DNA of 64,000 nt from Nemophila menziesii (Eukaryota; Streptophyta; Magnoliopsida; Boraginales; Hydrophyllaceae), in assembly GCA_029959085.1 (NCBI GenBank), contig JARWIR010000035.1, forward strand, positions 6,740,501-6,804,500, read 5' to 3'. Below, in pieces: positions 20,652 to 35,655 of the stretch (position 1 is its first letter; each line of letters starts with the position of its first letter). Under the pieces are notes generated by a model. The model saw only the letters and a list, made by a program, of their open reading frames with translations, was not told the origin of the DNA and ran no database searches. A program made the position numbers and the translations under genes.

Positions 20652-21861
20652 TTAATTTTTTTAAGATTTGAGCTTCGGATATTGGCAGTGAAGCTTTTAA
20701 GGTGGAATCCCATATTTGAGAGATCGCTTATGCCCATAGACAATCTAAAATTAAGGTTTTCTTCAACCATTAGAGAAGAGTTAGCTAAAATTAAGGAAGT
20801 TTTCTTTAAACATGATATATAATTTATCGTAACTTCTATTTTCAAGGGATGGTTCTCAAAATTGCCAAGTTAAAAAGTTCAAACTGAATTGCACTATATT
20901 ATGTGAAAATTGTATTATAGGTCCCTATATTTAAAGAAAATTGCACTATGTCCCAATAAATTTTTTTTGAATGAATTTCACTATAAATTCCTATATTTTC
21001 TAAAATATATGATTAGATTTCCGCTGCAACTATAAAGTCATGCTACATAATTCACACAATTTTTTTTATATTTTTAAATTTTAGATTATATTTTGTGTTC
21101 CCATATCATAGAGTATTATTTAATTTACAGGAAAACAATGATTGTTGGTCATGACATTTCAAGAACAGGGAAGTTTTTCATAATTAATACGGTATGTCTA
21201 TTAATTTTGCTATTTCTTTAGATATTAGATTATATTTTCTTGCATCATTGAAATCTTTTGGTTCATATTAGTTGAAATACTTCATATCTTTGTCACTTGT
21301 CGTGGGTAATAAGTATGGCCACCTTTAATATTCAACTTATTGTTCTAATGATTGTATTTTTTTAAATGAGTATGTTTAATTTGGATTTAGTGAAGATCTC
21401 TAATTTTATTGCGAGCCGGATTTAAGATTATGTTGACATATATTTAATACGCGAATAATAAGTGTATTATCAGGCTTAAAACTAACAGTTTTAATATGTC
21501 ATTTAATTGAATCTTCACATATTTTGCTTGTTTTTTGTTTCCAGATAGTAAAACCTCCAACGAACAACATTCAGGAAAATGCATCACAAGTACTTATTTA
21601 TTTCTTAAATGCATTAATAATGTTTTTCACCAATACATTTTTTCTTGATTTTGTTTGATTTTCTTATTTACCTTTTCAATTTTTTACTTTTACTTAATTT
21701 GTCTGATTATTCTATTGACTATTCCATGGATCTGGTAATTTATATAGTTACTACGAATTACACTATCTATGTGAATTGCTTATTGTTTAATTTTGTTAGT
21801 TTACTTAATTTCAGGTCCAAATAATTGATGATGATGTTGGAGTGGTCCAAAATATGTACAG
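20652..21861 (+). pseudogene. AT-hook-type gene, 5' exons, fused to X (unit 2)
   Basis: Same exon candidates as in unit 1 (21131-21191, 21545-21589, 21815-21861). The only coding-neighbourhood change I noted is c to t at 21407, between exons 1 and 2. Confidence 0.5.
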
Positions 21862-21921
21862 TCTGAGTTTTTCATTTTGAAATATAAAGTAGTGATTACT
21901 CTGTGTTCTAATGAAGTTGAA

Positions 21922-22127
21922 CTGTGAGTACTCTAAGAATTTACTAAACAAATCTGTGAGTACTCTAAGAATTGCGAGTACTCTGTGTTTCAATAAAGTT
22001 GAACTGTGAGTACTCTTAAATTTTGTAGGAGTATTCTGATATTTTATGATTGAAAACTACGAGTACTCTGTGTTTTTAATTAACAAAACTGGGAGTACTC
22101 TGAATTTTATTATGAGTACTCTATCTT
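21922..22127. repeat. Minisatellite cluster M1 (unit 2)
   Basis: Same palindromes and spacing as at 3745-3950. Confidence 0.92.
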
Positions 22128-22166
22128 TATGAATTTTGTTTTTAAAAAAATTCAATTTTATTGCAG

Positions 22167-22679
22167 AGTTTGATCAAACATGAGCACGTTGAAGCATGTC
22201 AGATTAATATTTCAGAACCATTCTATAAAAATAGCCAAGATTATGCTTTCATCCTATTACCTGTGTTTTTTTAAGATGGTAGCTTTGGACATTGGAGTTT
22301 GTTAGTGTACAGCAGGGATAATAAAGAATTTTACCATTATAACTCAATCAAACCGAAAAATTCCGAATCAATTGGTTCAAAGACAGAGCAAACCGCAGCA
22401 AAGTATAGAAAATTCTTGGTACAAAATGTCTTGAGGAAGATAAAACCAGGTAAAGAAGATAAATATATAATGAACAATGTAGATTGTGTTGAACAAGAAC
22501 CAGGAAGCGTTGACTGCGGAGTTTTTGTAATCCTATGGTGTTATGGCTTTTATCGGAATGGGGTGATAAGACAGAAGACATACATTCCAAAATATATTAA
22601 CGAAGGACGAGCAATGATTATTAGGAAATTGTTGCGCAGCAAATATTCACAATGCATAAACATGGGAAAAAGTTCTTAA
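22167..22679 (+). pseudogene. Ulp1/SENP-like protease exon, broken (unit 2)
   Basis: The translation after the stop is identical to unit 1. The in-frame TAA is at 22272-22274 and the C-terminus is shifted to MGKSS-stop. The Cys of DCG and the His of GHW remain. Identity of all lesions with unit 1 shows that they predate the duplication of these two units. Confidence 0.88.
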
Positions 22680-22994
22680 CTGATTAATCATTGATAATTT
22701 ATTTTGTAAAGAGTGTTGGGAGGAGTTTGATTTAAGATTTAGACTTTTATTTAGACTTTTTTGATGGGTTTTTATCTATGTTTGATAAGTACTTGTTTTG
22801 TTTTGGAACTTTGATATGATATTTTGGATGGTTTTGGATGTTTTAAAAACTTGATATGAAATATGAATGAAACAGGATTTTGGTATTTTATTGATTGTTT
22901 TGTAGTTAAAAATAGCATGAAAATGAATGTGTAAAAGAAAAGTTAAAGCTTATGAATACACAATAAAAGTAAAGAGAACTCACAACAAAACACA

Positions 22995-23262
22995 AAGTAC
23001 TCAGACAAATGAATGAGTACTACGAGGAAAATAGAGAGTACTCAGACAAAATGTGTGAGTACTCAGACAAATGTGTGAGTACTCTGACAAATGTGTGAGG
23101 GATAGAGTAATCATACTATTATATAGAGTACTCATACAATTATATAGAATGTTCAGTGTAATGTATAGAGTACTCATATAATTATATAGAGTACTCTGAG
23201 AAAAGATAGAGTACTCATATAAATATATAGAGTATTCATCAAAGTGGTAAAAAGTACTCAGA
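22995..23262. repeat. Minisatellite cluster M2 (unit 2)
   Basis: Same repeat number as unit 1. Confidence 0.92.
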
Positions 23263-23444
23263 CAATATAAATCAAAATCACAACAGATCAAAGATTTTAA
23301 CAAGAATGACATGCTTAAATCAAATTCAACTTCTACAACTTTAAAACATATAAATGTCGAAATAGTTCAGTGGCACAAAAAAATGAATCTAAACATTAAC
23401 AAGAAGTTAATAAGCATGATTACAATTTAAAAACATAAGTTATA

Positions 23445-25672
23445 TTATGATTTGGGTGGAGCTCTACAAGTAGATTTGTTATGTCCCACCTTCTTGCAAT
23501 TGCCACACCGAATTGAACGGACAACCTTCTCGGTGCATGAACGAAAGCGCTTAGTCTGAGGCCTACCAGGTGGAACCCTAACATCAGGAGCAAGATAATC
23601 TGAGATTCGGGGACAGGGACTTCAACTTGAAAGGTAGACATAGCAGGAATACTCCTTGAATAGGTCTTAACGTAGGATGAAGTGTGAAAGTATGACTCTA
23701 CATACTCGAACGGATCACGAACAGAAGCACTAGATAGTGCACACAAAGCATGCTGACACGGGAAGCCGAGCTCTTGCCATTCACAACAAGAACAGGTACG
23801 GGCAGCTATATCTACCACCATAATTGGATTTGAGCCAACTTGAAACAAAGAAGCGGTGGATTGTTTAATGGTCCAAGTGCAGCTAAGACCAACGTTAGTG
23901 TTATATAGCAACATAATAGTAGGACACAGTGGTGAAGTCCATTTGGATGATTTTAGAGATCGTTCATAAATCCATTGCATTAACTTAACACGAAGAGCGT
24001 CAACAAGCTCACAAACAGGAAGTCCCCTTTGTCCTAAAATCCAGTAGTTAAAAGACTCGACTGCATTAGAAGTCATCTCGCCATATCGTCTACCAGGGAA
24101 ATAAGCATTTGCGTAATTTTTCCTTGGTAAACCCTTTAGGAAAGCTTTGACCTCCTTCTTTCCTTCCAGCAGGAATTTAGCCAACTGTTGATCATAATGT
24201 GCAACAGTAGGAGCATGCGCGACTTGCTTGAGCAGATACACCATCCTTTCACGGTAAAAAGAAGAGCCGGAAGTAGCAATTATGAGGTTTTTCTCGATAT
24301 GTTTAATGCAAAAACTGTGACTATCTTGAGAAAAAACATCCCTAACACCATTTAGTAGACCCTTATGGCGGTCTGATATAAACGTAAGAGGGCGACCCTC
24401 GACAAGAGGCTTTAAAAACTGAAGAAATGCCGTCCAATTGTCGGTGTCCTCACCGGGAACAACGCCAAAAGCAACAGGGAATAAACCTGATTAGGAAACC
24501 CAGTAAAAAAGTGAGAACCAAGAACTAAAAATGAATATATACAAAGAGAACAAATAATAAGTTGTTATGATACCTTGATTTCCATCCTTGGCAGTAGCAA
24601 CCAATAACGAGCCTTTGTACTTGGACTTGAGGAACGTAGCGTCCAATAATAACATGGGGCGACATGACTTAAAACCAGCAATTGAACCACCAAAAGCAAA
24701 AAAACATCTGTGAAATACACGTGTTTCAGGATCGCAATGAACCGAGAAAGCCGTGATAGGATCAAGTTTCTGAAGCTTTTCGAAGTAAGATTGCAAACGA
24801 TTGAATGAAGAGCCAATATCACCATATAGAGTGTCCTTAGCCTAATTGATAGTAGACCAAGATGTTTTGTATGAAATATCGAAACCATAATTCTCCTTTA
24901 AGACAGTCTGAATTTCCCTAGGCCTGGACGATGGTTTAGAACGAAGTTCATCGAAAATAACACGACTGAGAATTGAAGAATCCAACCGGGTGTGTGAAGT
25001 TTTGTTGTAAACATGACCACAAGTGTGCATATTCCTATAAGAACGCAAATACCAAAATCCGTTTGTCATTTCAACCGATGCGTATATATACCATTTACAA
25101 CCCTGCTCGATCTTGTAAAAGCACTGCGCGCTGATGCGAGAGTTCTTGTTATTGTGGATATAGTCGAAATCAAACCCATCAACAGCAGCTTGCTTGCAAA
25201 GAACGGAACGGAACTGCTCAGCACCACCCACAAAACACTGACCAACACCTTCTAACCCCAATTTCCAAGAATCACTCAACATAACCTTCTTTTCTTGAAT
25301 AAAAAAGGCTGGATCAGGGGTAGAAGCAACAACAGAACGAATAGGTTCAGCGGAGATTGGTTTAGAAATGACAGATGATTCTGGAGAGGAAATATTGTTG
25401 AATGAAGGGGTCCTGGAATCAGTAACATAAATATAAATCTTGTCATACACACCACGTCCAAGAATCCACTTAATTGTGCAGAAATCTGTTTCAGTTTCAA
25501 GAAGGGAGTCTTTATACTCCCCTACAGTATAAGATGTAACAGCAAATTTAGATATCTGAGGCCACCTAGACTGAACAAAATTCTTTACTGAGTTAATGCC
25601 ATTCAGCTGATGAAAGGGGAAGAAAATCTGATCAGTTCCCATCTTGAACACAACAAGCACATCTTGTATCAT
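23445..25672 (-). pseudogene. MULE transposase, broken (unit 2)
   Basis: The translation is identical to unit 1 in all three open segments. TAG is at 24842-24844 and the intron at 24487-24573. The conserved SDR and HSFC motifs are intact. The knuckle frameshift lies near 23610. Confidence 0.9.
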
Positions 25673-25721
25673 TATAACTGTCAGCAGCAGAGTAAAAAGA
25701 AAGAAATTAAAACTAAGAGTA

Positions 25722-26107
25722 TTTTCATAGAAACGGAGAGTATTTTATAAGACTCAGAGTACTCTGTAAAAACTGAGAGTAATTTAACAAACTAAGAGTA
25801 TTTAGTAAAAACTGAGAGCACACTGTGAAACTCTGAGTATTTAATAAAAACTGAGAGTAATATGTAAAAACTGAGAGTATTCGATAAAATAAAGAGTATT
25901 TAATGAAAACTGTGAGCACTCTATAAAACTCAGAGTACTCTGAAAAAACTAGGAGTAATCTATAAAACTCAGAGTACATTACCAAAACTCTGAGTACTCT
26001 ATAATCAGTGAGTAGTCAACCAATATAAACGCATAGTGTTGTCGCTAAACCTAGCAAAAGTCTGAGTACTCCGTCTATTTGAAAAACACAGAGTACTCTC
26101 AGAAATT
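25722..26107. repeat. Minisatellite cluster M3 (unit 2)
   Basis: Same repeat number as unit 1. Confidence 0.92.
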
Positions 26108-26141
26108 TGAAAACAGTGAGTATAGTACTGTACTGTACTAT

Positions 26142-26171
26142 CATGCATGCAGCGGCTGTGATAAACCCTAA
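26142..26171. promoter_or_regulatory. RY element and telobox (unit 2)
   Basis: Both motifs unchanged. Confidence 0.45.
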
Positions 26172-26616
26172 AAATGGCAGATCGGAAAAAATTAACGTTC
26201 AAAGAGTAAAACAATGACATAAACACACAAACTGAGACGAATATAAGCAATAACATTCATATCATGAGCAAATCTACCATTAAACACATTAAAACGTAAC
26301 AAAAACATCTAAAACGAGCATGATATAGTCACGTAATCGTATGTAGAATGGAAAAAAGTAAACATAAAAGACGATATATAGTGGATATTGGGAATAAACA
26401 GCGCTATTAAATAAAGAAAACGCAAATAACACACCCAAAGGTAAGAATCTGTTGAAAAAAAACAGTAAACAGAAACGAAAGAAACCTTAGAACGAAGGTA
26501 ACAGTTGAAAATTAAGAGGAAATGCGGAAGATTCTGACGTGATTAATCTATGAACACAAGGGAGGAAGGTTGAAATCGGAGGGGGAGATTTGAAATAAAT
26601 ATGGAAAGCTTAGAAA

Positions 26617-26707
26617 AGGAGCTCACGAAAATGGAGAGAGAGAGGAGTAAAAGAAGCTCATGAAATTTACAAGAGAGAGGGATAATGCAAAATAGTATAT
26701 ATATGAG
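26617..26707 (-). promoter_or_regulatory. Likely transposase core promoter (unit 2)
   Basis: Same TATA run and TC-rich leader as unit 1. Confidence 0.5.
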
Positions 26708-26857
26708 ACTAGAAAACATTTGAGGGTAGAAAGGTAACAGGGGTTTTGGCTTTCATGTGTTAAAAAGTTTCTAAGGTCTTTAGTAAGAAGAGGCTCTAGT
26801 AGGGGGTGATATCTTGAAGAGGGGTGTGTCTTCAAGACCCTAAGTGTCATTTTCTCT

Positions 26858-28524
26858 TAATTTTTTATCTTTTAAAGATTTGAGCTTTGAATATTGGCAG
26901 AGAAGCTTTTAAGGTGAAATCCCATATTCGAGTGATCACTTATGCCCATAGACAAACTAACATTAAGGCTTTCTTCAACCATTAGAAAAAAGTTAGCTAA
27001 AGATACTACTCAAGAATTTCTAGGAAGTTTTCTTAAAATAAGGTATATAATTTATCATAGCTTCTATTTTCAAGGGATGGTTCTCAAAATTGTCCAACAA
27101 AGAAATTCACACTGAATTGCAATTTAGTTCTCTATATTATGTGAAAATTTTATTACATGTCCTTATATTGAAAAACATTCCACTATATGTCCCAATATAA
27201 TTTTTCGGAATGAATTTCACTATAAATTTCAATATTTTCCAAAATAGGGATTGGATTTTCCAGTGCAACTATAAAGTCATGCTACATAATTCACACAAAA
27301 AATTGTTTATATTTTTATTGTTCAGATTATATTTTGTGTTACTCTATCATAGAGTAATAATTAATTTACAGGAAAACACTGATTGTTGGTCATGATATTT
27401 TAAGATAAGGGAACGTTAATCATAATTAATATTGTATGTCTATTAATTTTGCTATTCCTTTAGATATTACATTATATTTTCTTGCATCATCGAATTATTT
27501 TAGTTCATGTTAGTTGTAATACTTCATATCTTGCTCACTCGTCGTAGTTAATAAGAAGGACCACCTTTAATGTTCAACTTATTGTTATAAAGATTGTAAT
27601 TTTTTTAGAAATGAGTATGTTTAATTTGGATTTAATGAGGATCTCCAATTTTATTGCGAGGATGACTGAAGATTATGTAGACATATATTGAATACGCAAA
27701 TAATAAGTGTGTTATTGGGCATAAACTAACAATTTTAATATGTCATTTAATTGAATCTTCACATATTTGGCATGTTTTTTGTTTCTAGATAGTAAAACCT
27801 CCAGCAAACGACATCCAGGAAAATGCACCGTATGTACTTATTTATTTATTAAATGCATTAAATAATTTTTTTAACCACCATATTTTCTTGATTTTGTAAT
27901 TTGCTTTTTCAATTTTTTAGCTTTACTTAATTTTTCTAATTACTATATTGAATATTCCATGGATCCGGTAATTTATATAGTTAGTATGAATTACATTCTC
28001 TACGTGAATATATTAGTGGTTAATTTTGTTAGTGTACTGAATTTCATGTCCAAATCAATGATGATGATGATGTTGGAGTGGTCTGAAAAAGAGCTGGAAG
28101 ACCTAAACCTGTCTTCAAACCACCTACTGAAGTGATAAGTCTGGATTCAAATAATACTCTTCTCTTGGTTCATTCAAGATATTAGTATTTATAATATTTT
28201 TATGGGTTAATACATTTAGTAGAACATGGATGATGAGGAGGTAGGAATTTTTACTAGGGAAAGAGATTTGGACTACAAGTCCATGCTAACTAGGAAAAAC
28301 CATGTGGAGTAAGCATAAATATGATATATGTAGATGAATTGTTTAAGTTAATGTGTTAGTGTGATAAAGTAAAATACCTGTGTTGTGTTGCTTATTACAT
28401 TCAGGAGGTTGTTATATGAGAGTCCGCAAAGAAGATAAGGGCTCTTCACAAGGTCTTTGTAAAAGTGGGAGAGTCTTCAAAAAAAGGAAACGCAAAAGGC
28501 AAAGAAGTAGATGATGAGTTTTAA
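26858..28524 (+). pseudogene. AT-hook gene remnant right of X (unit 2)
   Basis: One base longer than in unit 1 (attaattttgc near 27450). The TGA in place of the Arg codon and the degraded acceptor are shared with unit 1. Confidence 0.5.
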
Positions 28525-29237
28525 TTTTGAATAATTAATAATTTTATTCTTGGGTATGTAAGTTTGAAATATGTCTATGAAAATGGTTAGGTTATTTTGG
28601 ATATTTAGTTGATTTAAAATTTATGACTTTGACAATATGTATGTGTTTTGTCTTTTGGAATATGTAAACTTTCGAAGTATGTCATTTACAGGTTATTATT
28701 GGTAAGTAATAGCTTTGCTTTATTAACATGGACCACTACAAAATTTCATCCATACATAAGAGGTAATCAAATACCAATAAATTAATTTTTACCTAAACTA
28801 TGACCCATATGTTTACATATGGCCATAATCTATTTATCATTTGACAAATCATTTTTTATAAAAAATATTGTATAAAAAGTATATTTAACAAACTATAGTG
28901 TATTCTTACCGAATAAAATAAAATAACATATCTAAATATTTATATAGATCAATAAATAAGAGAGAGGAATAAAAGGTATCATTCTCATGCATTTTCTTCA
29001 TCATTAATATTAAAAAAATTCATAGAAACTATATTTAAAGAACTCCAATAAAAAAATCTGAAAGTAAACTTTCATATTTTTAATCATATAAAACATTTTT
29101 TTAGGACAACCATAGTAAAACTTTCCATTATAAACCAGGAGTTACCTAATTTTTTTTTATATATATAATGGTATTTCAATACTTTTTTTTATTCTTCTTC
29201 ATATAAAAAGGTATTTTTGTTTATAATTTTATTTTTT

Positions 29238-29722
29238 AGATTTTATTTTGTGTTCCTCTATCATAGAATATTATTTAATTTACGGAAAAATACTAATTTT
29301 TGGTCATGATATTTCATGAAAAGGGAACGTCTATCATAATAAACCTGGTTTGCCTATTAATTTTGCTATTCCTTTAGATATTAGATTATATTTTCTTGCC
29401 TCATTGAACTCTTTTGGTTTATATTAGTTGTAATACTTCATATCCGTTTGCTCACTTATGGTGGGTAATAATAATGGCAAACTTCAATGTTTAATTTATT
29501 ATTCTAAAGATGGTAATTTTTTTTTTGGAAAGAAGTGTATTTAGTTTGAATTTAGTGAATATCTCCAGATTTATTGTGAGGAGGATTAGAGATTGTGATG
29601 ACATATATTGCATATGCAAATAATGAGTGTGTGATTGGGCGTAAAACTAACCATATTAATTTGTTATTAAACTGAATCTTCATATATTTGACATGTTTTT
29701 TCTTTCAAGATAGTAAACCCTC
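29238..29722. repeat. Diverged 480-bp block, end of module A (unit 2)
   Basis: Counterpart of 11060-11544, with no difference noted. Confidence 0.8.
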
Positions 29723-30791
29723 TTAACTAACAAATCTAAAAGCATTTGTTAGGGTACTTCTTATCATATAGAATATATATACCTAATCATATCTATATAT
29801 TGTTAGGTATGAGTTACAAGTGTTTCATAGCAATCAACTACCAATTATCATAGAATGCTTATGAAAATCCTCACATAAAAGAGCTACTAATTATCATTAA
29901 ACGCTTATGAACATCCTCAGTCTCCTTACTCTATTTGTGTTCTCAAAACTAATAAAATATTTTATAATTCTATGGTAATATTATAGCAATTATAGTTTGA
30001 TAAATTTTTTTATTTAACTGATGCTAATTTTTCGATTTTAGAAGTTTATATACTTTATGTTCTAGATGATAATTCTTATAAACGGCTTGCCCTTATACTA
30101 AGAATTTGGTTTTTTCAGGCTACCCTCTAGAGTCCATATCTTCTTCCTCTAGTAATAAAGATGGTACTGGAGTGTAATCAAAATCTTCCAAGAGTTTACA
30201 TATTGCTCTTCCGAAAAGGGTGAAATAATTGATGAGGCCAAGCTAGAATGAAAGGCACCTAACCAAGAATGAATTCAATTTTTTTGTCTAGAAGATAGCT
30301 GACAAGGTTCTTCGAAGATTGCTACCGGATAAAATTCCAGCTACATCATAATGTATTTAAAAATATTTTATATAATCCCATACCAGTCTTTCAGACTTGG
30401 TACAGGTGAGTCCCTTCTTTCGCATATAAAATATAATACGTAAAACCATATTTGTGGATGTTTAGTAGTAGTTTTGTTGTTTATCATTAATTTGTTTGTA
30501 ACTCGGGTTTAACTTTTCAACGATTAAACCGTGGTTCTTGCTGAAAGTAATAGTTTTAGTCGTTATATCAATCAAATTTGCTTCTCTCTCGACCTTCTAA
30601 TGCTTCTCAAATAAGTCATTACAATCTTAGTAATACTAAGGCTTCAATAATGATATATGATATATGTCTCTCTGTGTATAAAGGAAAAATTGATAGTGGG
30701 AAAGAGCCTTCAGCTTAACTTTTTTTCACAATAAATAATTTGTGTAATTCCTCAAATATGGTCCGATTGTAATAAATTTTCATTTTTGCAG

Positions 30792-30857
30792 GCAAGTGAA
30801 AAGAAAGTCTCAGTCCTCCAAATCCAAATACAGAAAGAGATAAAAGAATTGCTTAAA
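30792..30857 (+). pseudogene. 66-bp exon candidate (unit 2)
   Basis: Identical to unit 1 with both splice sites. Confidence 0.4.
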
Positions 30858-32082
30858 GTAAGAGAGTGACAATGATGACAAGGATTGAGTATTTAGACCT
30901 AGAAGCAGTGCCCGTACAAGACCAAACGAGTACTACAAAAAGTACGTATATATCTCCACCTTTTATCAAATTTATTTTTAATATTTTGTTGGGAATACTC
31001 AAGTGTTATAGTTCATATATATAACAATGAGCACTATTACAATATCTTGAATCTTTTTTTTTTTGCAAAGTAAATTTCCTCGACTTTATAAACATTGTTT
31101 TTTGTTTTCCTTTTGCAGTGAGTTGGAAGGAAATGGACTTTTGGCATATTTAAGTATTTGCATTTGGTGAAGGAGGATTGAGTATTTTTCTGGGTAAACA
31201 ATTTTTTCTCCTTATTTTTTTTTATGAAATGAGGAATGAGGTTGTTACTTGTTAGTACAATTTACAGATAAGTCAAAAGGTACCTAATATTCCTATAAAA
31301 GATGTAGGTGCATACACACAATTTATATGACATTGTTATATACCCAAAATTTTTGTGACATATGTTTATACCAAAATTTGCGTGACATTGTTATATAACA
31401 GAGAGTATATACATATGTTGTGGCACTATCTCTATTTGGGTATATACCCATTAGTCTTCACTTTATTTCATTGCGAAGTACTGGATATATACCACCTAAT
31501 CTATATAATACCTATAAGTCTAGATTTGTATACATATTAGTGGGTAAAAAAATACATAATACTGATTCATAGCTACTAAGTTTTTACATTAAATGGTTGT
31601 AACATGCCTTGAAAATGCTTTCATTGAGGGTCGAACAAGAGAGGTGTTAAATTTGTGGATTTACATGTAAAAGGTGGTTATATACCAACTACCTTAGATA
31701 ATCGGGTTTTCAATTTAAACTCTCACGTATTATGTTTAGTTTTTTTTGGGTTTACAAATTGCTTAAATTAGTTTATTCGGGATTCACATAGTGCTTAGTG
31801 TTTAATGTGCATGTGTTTATATATTAATGATTATTTATAGGTCCTTGGTCAGTAATAATGTGGGTAAACATAAAAATCAAACTGGTAATAATCACAGCTA
31901 CAAGATGTCTAATCTATAGAAAAAACAAGGTTCAATAATACGATCTTTAAACATGATATTAAAAATGGCATATTCTTAAACATTTGCCTTACATAAGTTA
32001 AAAAAATCCAAAACTATTAAAAATTTAAGAAAATAAGTATCATCTCACATTCTTATGTCAGGAAAGATATAAAATGAATTAT

Positions 32083-32428
32083 CCCTATAAATTCTATGTC
32101 ACTGACATAAAGTGGCTAAAAATCCACCACTACAACTACATGGACCTTCATTATCAAATTACACTATAGGTTCCAGAAAGATCTTGCTAGTATAAACCCA
32201 CCACAAATAGAAAGTATGTGTAAACCTGCCACAAAAATGGGTAAATCCCACTATTGAATGTCAAGAAACCTTTGTTATGAAATTCCACTATAGGCTCCTA
32301 AAAAATCTATGTCACATACCGAAAATAAATATATATACACCCTAGCGAAAACCTTTTTTTTTCAAATTGCATTAATAGGTTCCTGAAAATTCTATGTCAG
32401 AGACATAAAATTGGTATAAACATTATTT
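32083..32428. repeat. Degenerate ~95-bp tandem repeats, module B (unit 2)
   Basis: Counterpart of 13905-14250. Confidence 0.65.
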
Positions 32429-33332
32429 ACATACATATCTTTCAGAATATATTACTACATATATATACATAAAATATGCACAATACACACATATATTACA
32501 CAAACCATATACACATACAAAAACAAAAAATTAATATAGAACTACATAAATAGTTTCTCCATGAATATGGTCTAAATACCGAATACACACACTACTAATT
32601 TATACAATACTACATAACAATTAAGGTAAATAAATTTTTTATATCAACTCATAATGGTTAAAAAGATTATGGTTATTGTTATAAATAATTATAGATAAAA
32701 ACTATTATTCAATGCTACTTAACAATACTGGAAAAAATGAAAAAAAATAAATCGCCATAAGAACGACATATTCAACCAATAAAATAAAATTTAGTTTATT
32801 ATTTTCGAAAATATTATTTTCTTTGGTTAATAACTTCTCCAGATGGCGAAGGTTTTCTCCTCTTGAAAAATAATCATCAGAATGAGAAAAAGCTTTAGTG
32901 AATAATAAGACCAAATCACGTCACTGTCGAGTGGGCAGGAAAGAAGAGTCAAACAGTAAAGTGTTTATATTTTTAAGTCTTTGTTTAATTTACAGACAAA
33001 TTAATCCACTTAGTGTTGGGCCTTATAACCTAACATTTTCAACACTCTTACAACTTTATAAAATTTTAACCAAAAAATAATGATACGCCCGCAAAATACA
33101 CACTCCTCTAATCTCTTGCCAGAACACTTCTCATTTTTTTGTCGGGGAACACTCCTCAATACATCAAGGTAAATTTCAGTAACATAATATTATTTATTCC
33201 AAATTATTTAATGTATATGTCTAAATTGTTTAGGTAAATTTTATTTTTTCAATTTTTTATCTATCAGTTCTTATGTGTATTATTTTTATGAATTTTGGGT
33301 ATTTTTATGTTAAAATTTTTAATTTTTTAAGC

Positions 33333-34976
33333 TTTGAGCTTTGGATATTAATGGTGAAGATTTTAAGGTGAAATCCCATATATGAGAGATCACTTATGCC
33401 CATAGACAATCTAAAATTAAGGCTTTAGTCAACCATGAGAAAAGAGTTAGCTAAGGATATTATTCAAGAATTTTTGGAAATTTTTCTTTTAAACAAGGTA
33501 TATAATTTATCATAGCTTCTATTTTCAAGGGATGGTTCTCCAAATTGTCTTGTAAAAAAATTCAAACTGAATTGCAAGTTCCATGAATTATGTGAAAATT
33601 TTATTATAGGTCCTATATTGAATGAAAATTGCACTATATATCCCAAATTTTTTTATAGAATGAATTTCACTATAAATTCCTATAAATTCCTATATTTTCC
33701 AAAATACGGGATTAGATTTCTTAGTGCAACTATAAAGTCATGCTACATAATTCACACAAAAATTGTTTATATTTTTATTTTTTAGATTATATTTTGTGTT
33801 CCTCTATCATATAGTATAATTAATTTACCGAATTACACTGATTGTTGGTCATGATATTTCAAGAAAAGGGAACGTTTATCATAATTAACATGGTATGTTT
33901 ATTAATTTTGCTATTCCTTTAGATATTACATTGTATTTTCTTTCCCCATTGAAATCTTTTGGTTCATATTAGTTGTAATACTTCATATATTGCTCACTTG
34001 TCGTGGTTAATAAGAATGACCACCTTTAATATTCAACTTATTGTTATAAAGATTGTAATTTTTTTTTTGGAAATGAGTATGATTAATTTGGATTTAGCAA
34101 AGATCTACAATTTTATTGTGAGGATGATTGAAGATTACGTAGACATATATTGAATACGCAAATAATGAGTGTGTTATTGGGCGTAAACTAACAGTTTAAA
34201 TATGTCATTTGATTAAATCTTCACATATTTGGCATGTGTTTTGTTTCTAGATAGTAAAACCTCCAGCAAATAACACGCATGAAAATGCTACGCATGTACT
34301 TGTTTATTTATTAAATTCATTAAATAATGTTTTTAACCAATAGATTTTCTTGATTTTGTTATTTACTTTTTTAAGTTTTTGGTTTTACTTAATTTGTTTG
34401 ATTACTGTATTAATTATTCCATGAATACGGTAATTTATAGAGTTAGTATAAATTGCACTCTCGAAGTGAATTGCTTAGTGTTTATTTCAGGACCAAATCA
34501 ATGATGATGATGTTGTAGTGGTCCGAAAAAGAGTTGGAAGACCTAAACGTGTCTTCAAGCCACATACTAAAGTGAATGTAAATCTGAATTAAACAATACT
34601 CTTCTCTTGGTTCATTGAAGATATTAGTATTTATAATATTTTTATTGGTTATTCCATATAGGAGCGCATGAATAACGAAGAGGTAAGAAATGTTATTGGG
34701 AAAGATATTTGGACTACATGTCCATGCTAACAAAGAAAAACCAAGTGGAGTAAATATTAATATGATATATGCAGATGAATTGTTTAGTTTAATATGTTTG
34801 TGTGATAAAGTAAAATAACTGTGTTGTGTCAAGTTTTTATTGGAGAGTCTTAAAAGAATATAAAGGCTCTTCATAAGGTCTTTGAAGAAGAGGAAGAGTC
34901 ATCAAAAAAAGGAAAGGCAAAAGGCAAAGAAGTAAAGAATGAGTTATATTTTTGTGAATTAATAATTTTGTTTTGA
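33333..34976 (+). pseudogene. AT-hook gene remnant in module B (unit 2)
   Basis: AT-hook exon at 34491-34592, translating as in unit 1. A private a-to-t change near 34719 (ctacatgtcc for ctacaagtcc) falls in the KSM patch. Confidence 0.52.
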
Positions 34977-35655
34977 GATATATGCCTATGAAAATGGTTA
35001 GTTTTTTTGGATAATTAATTCATTTAAATTTTATGCCTATGACAATATGTATGTTTTTTGGCTTTTAGAATATATAAACTTTCGAAGTATGTCATTGGCA
35101 GGTTATTATTGGTATGTAATACCTTTGCTTTATTGAAATTGACCTCTAAAAAAATTTCATTCATACATAAGAGTCAATCAAATACAGATAAAATAATTAT
35201 TACCTAAAGTATGACCCATTTCTTTACATATGGTCGTAATTATTTATCATTTGACACATACTTTCTTATAAAATAGTATTATATAAAAATGTAGATTTAA
35301 CCAATTAAAGTATATACTTACTGAATAAAATATATTAGTATATCTATATATTTATATAGATCAATAAAGAAGAGAGAGAAATAAAAATTATATTCTCGTG
35401 CATCTTCTTTTCTATTAATATTAAAAAAAATCAATAGCAGTTATATTTGAAGAACTCCATCCAATTAAATAGGAAAGTAACTTTCATATTTTTAATTGTA
35501 TAAAACATTTTTTAAGACAACCATAGTAAAACTTTCCATTATAATCCTGAAGTTGCCTAATTTATATTTATACAAAGGTATTTCAATACTTTTTTTATTC
35601 TTTTTCATATTAAAAGGTATATTTTTATAATTTTATTTTTATAATTTTATTTTTT

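Larger units (their letters stand above)
21849..26857. mobile_element. Block X of unit 2
   Basis: Same length and gene layout as in unit 1, with identical lesions: the 178-bp deletion junction at 21861/21862, the protease stop at 22272 and the transposase stop at 24842. Confidence 0.8.
18121..29834. repeat. Module A of unit 2
   Basis: First complete module A in the window (11.71 kb). The boundary is placed at the caactaccaattatcatag motif, which also opens module B. Directly after it lies an old, imperfect duplication of about 46 bp (taccaattatcata ... gcttatgaaaatcct, then taccaattatcataaactgc). Contents follow the order given for unit 1. Confidence 0.85.
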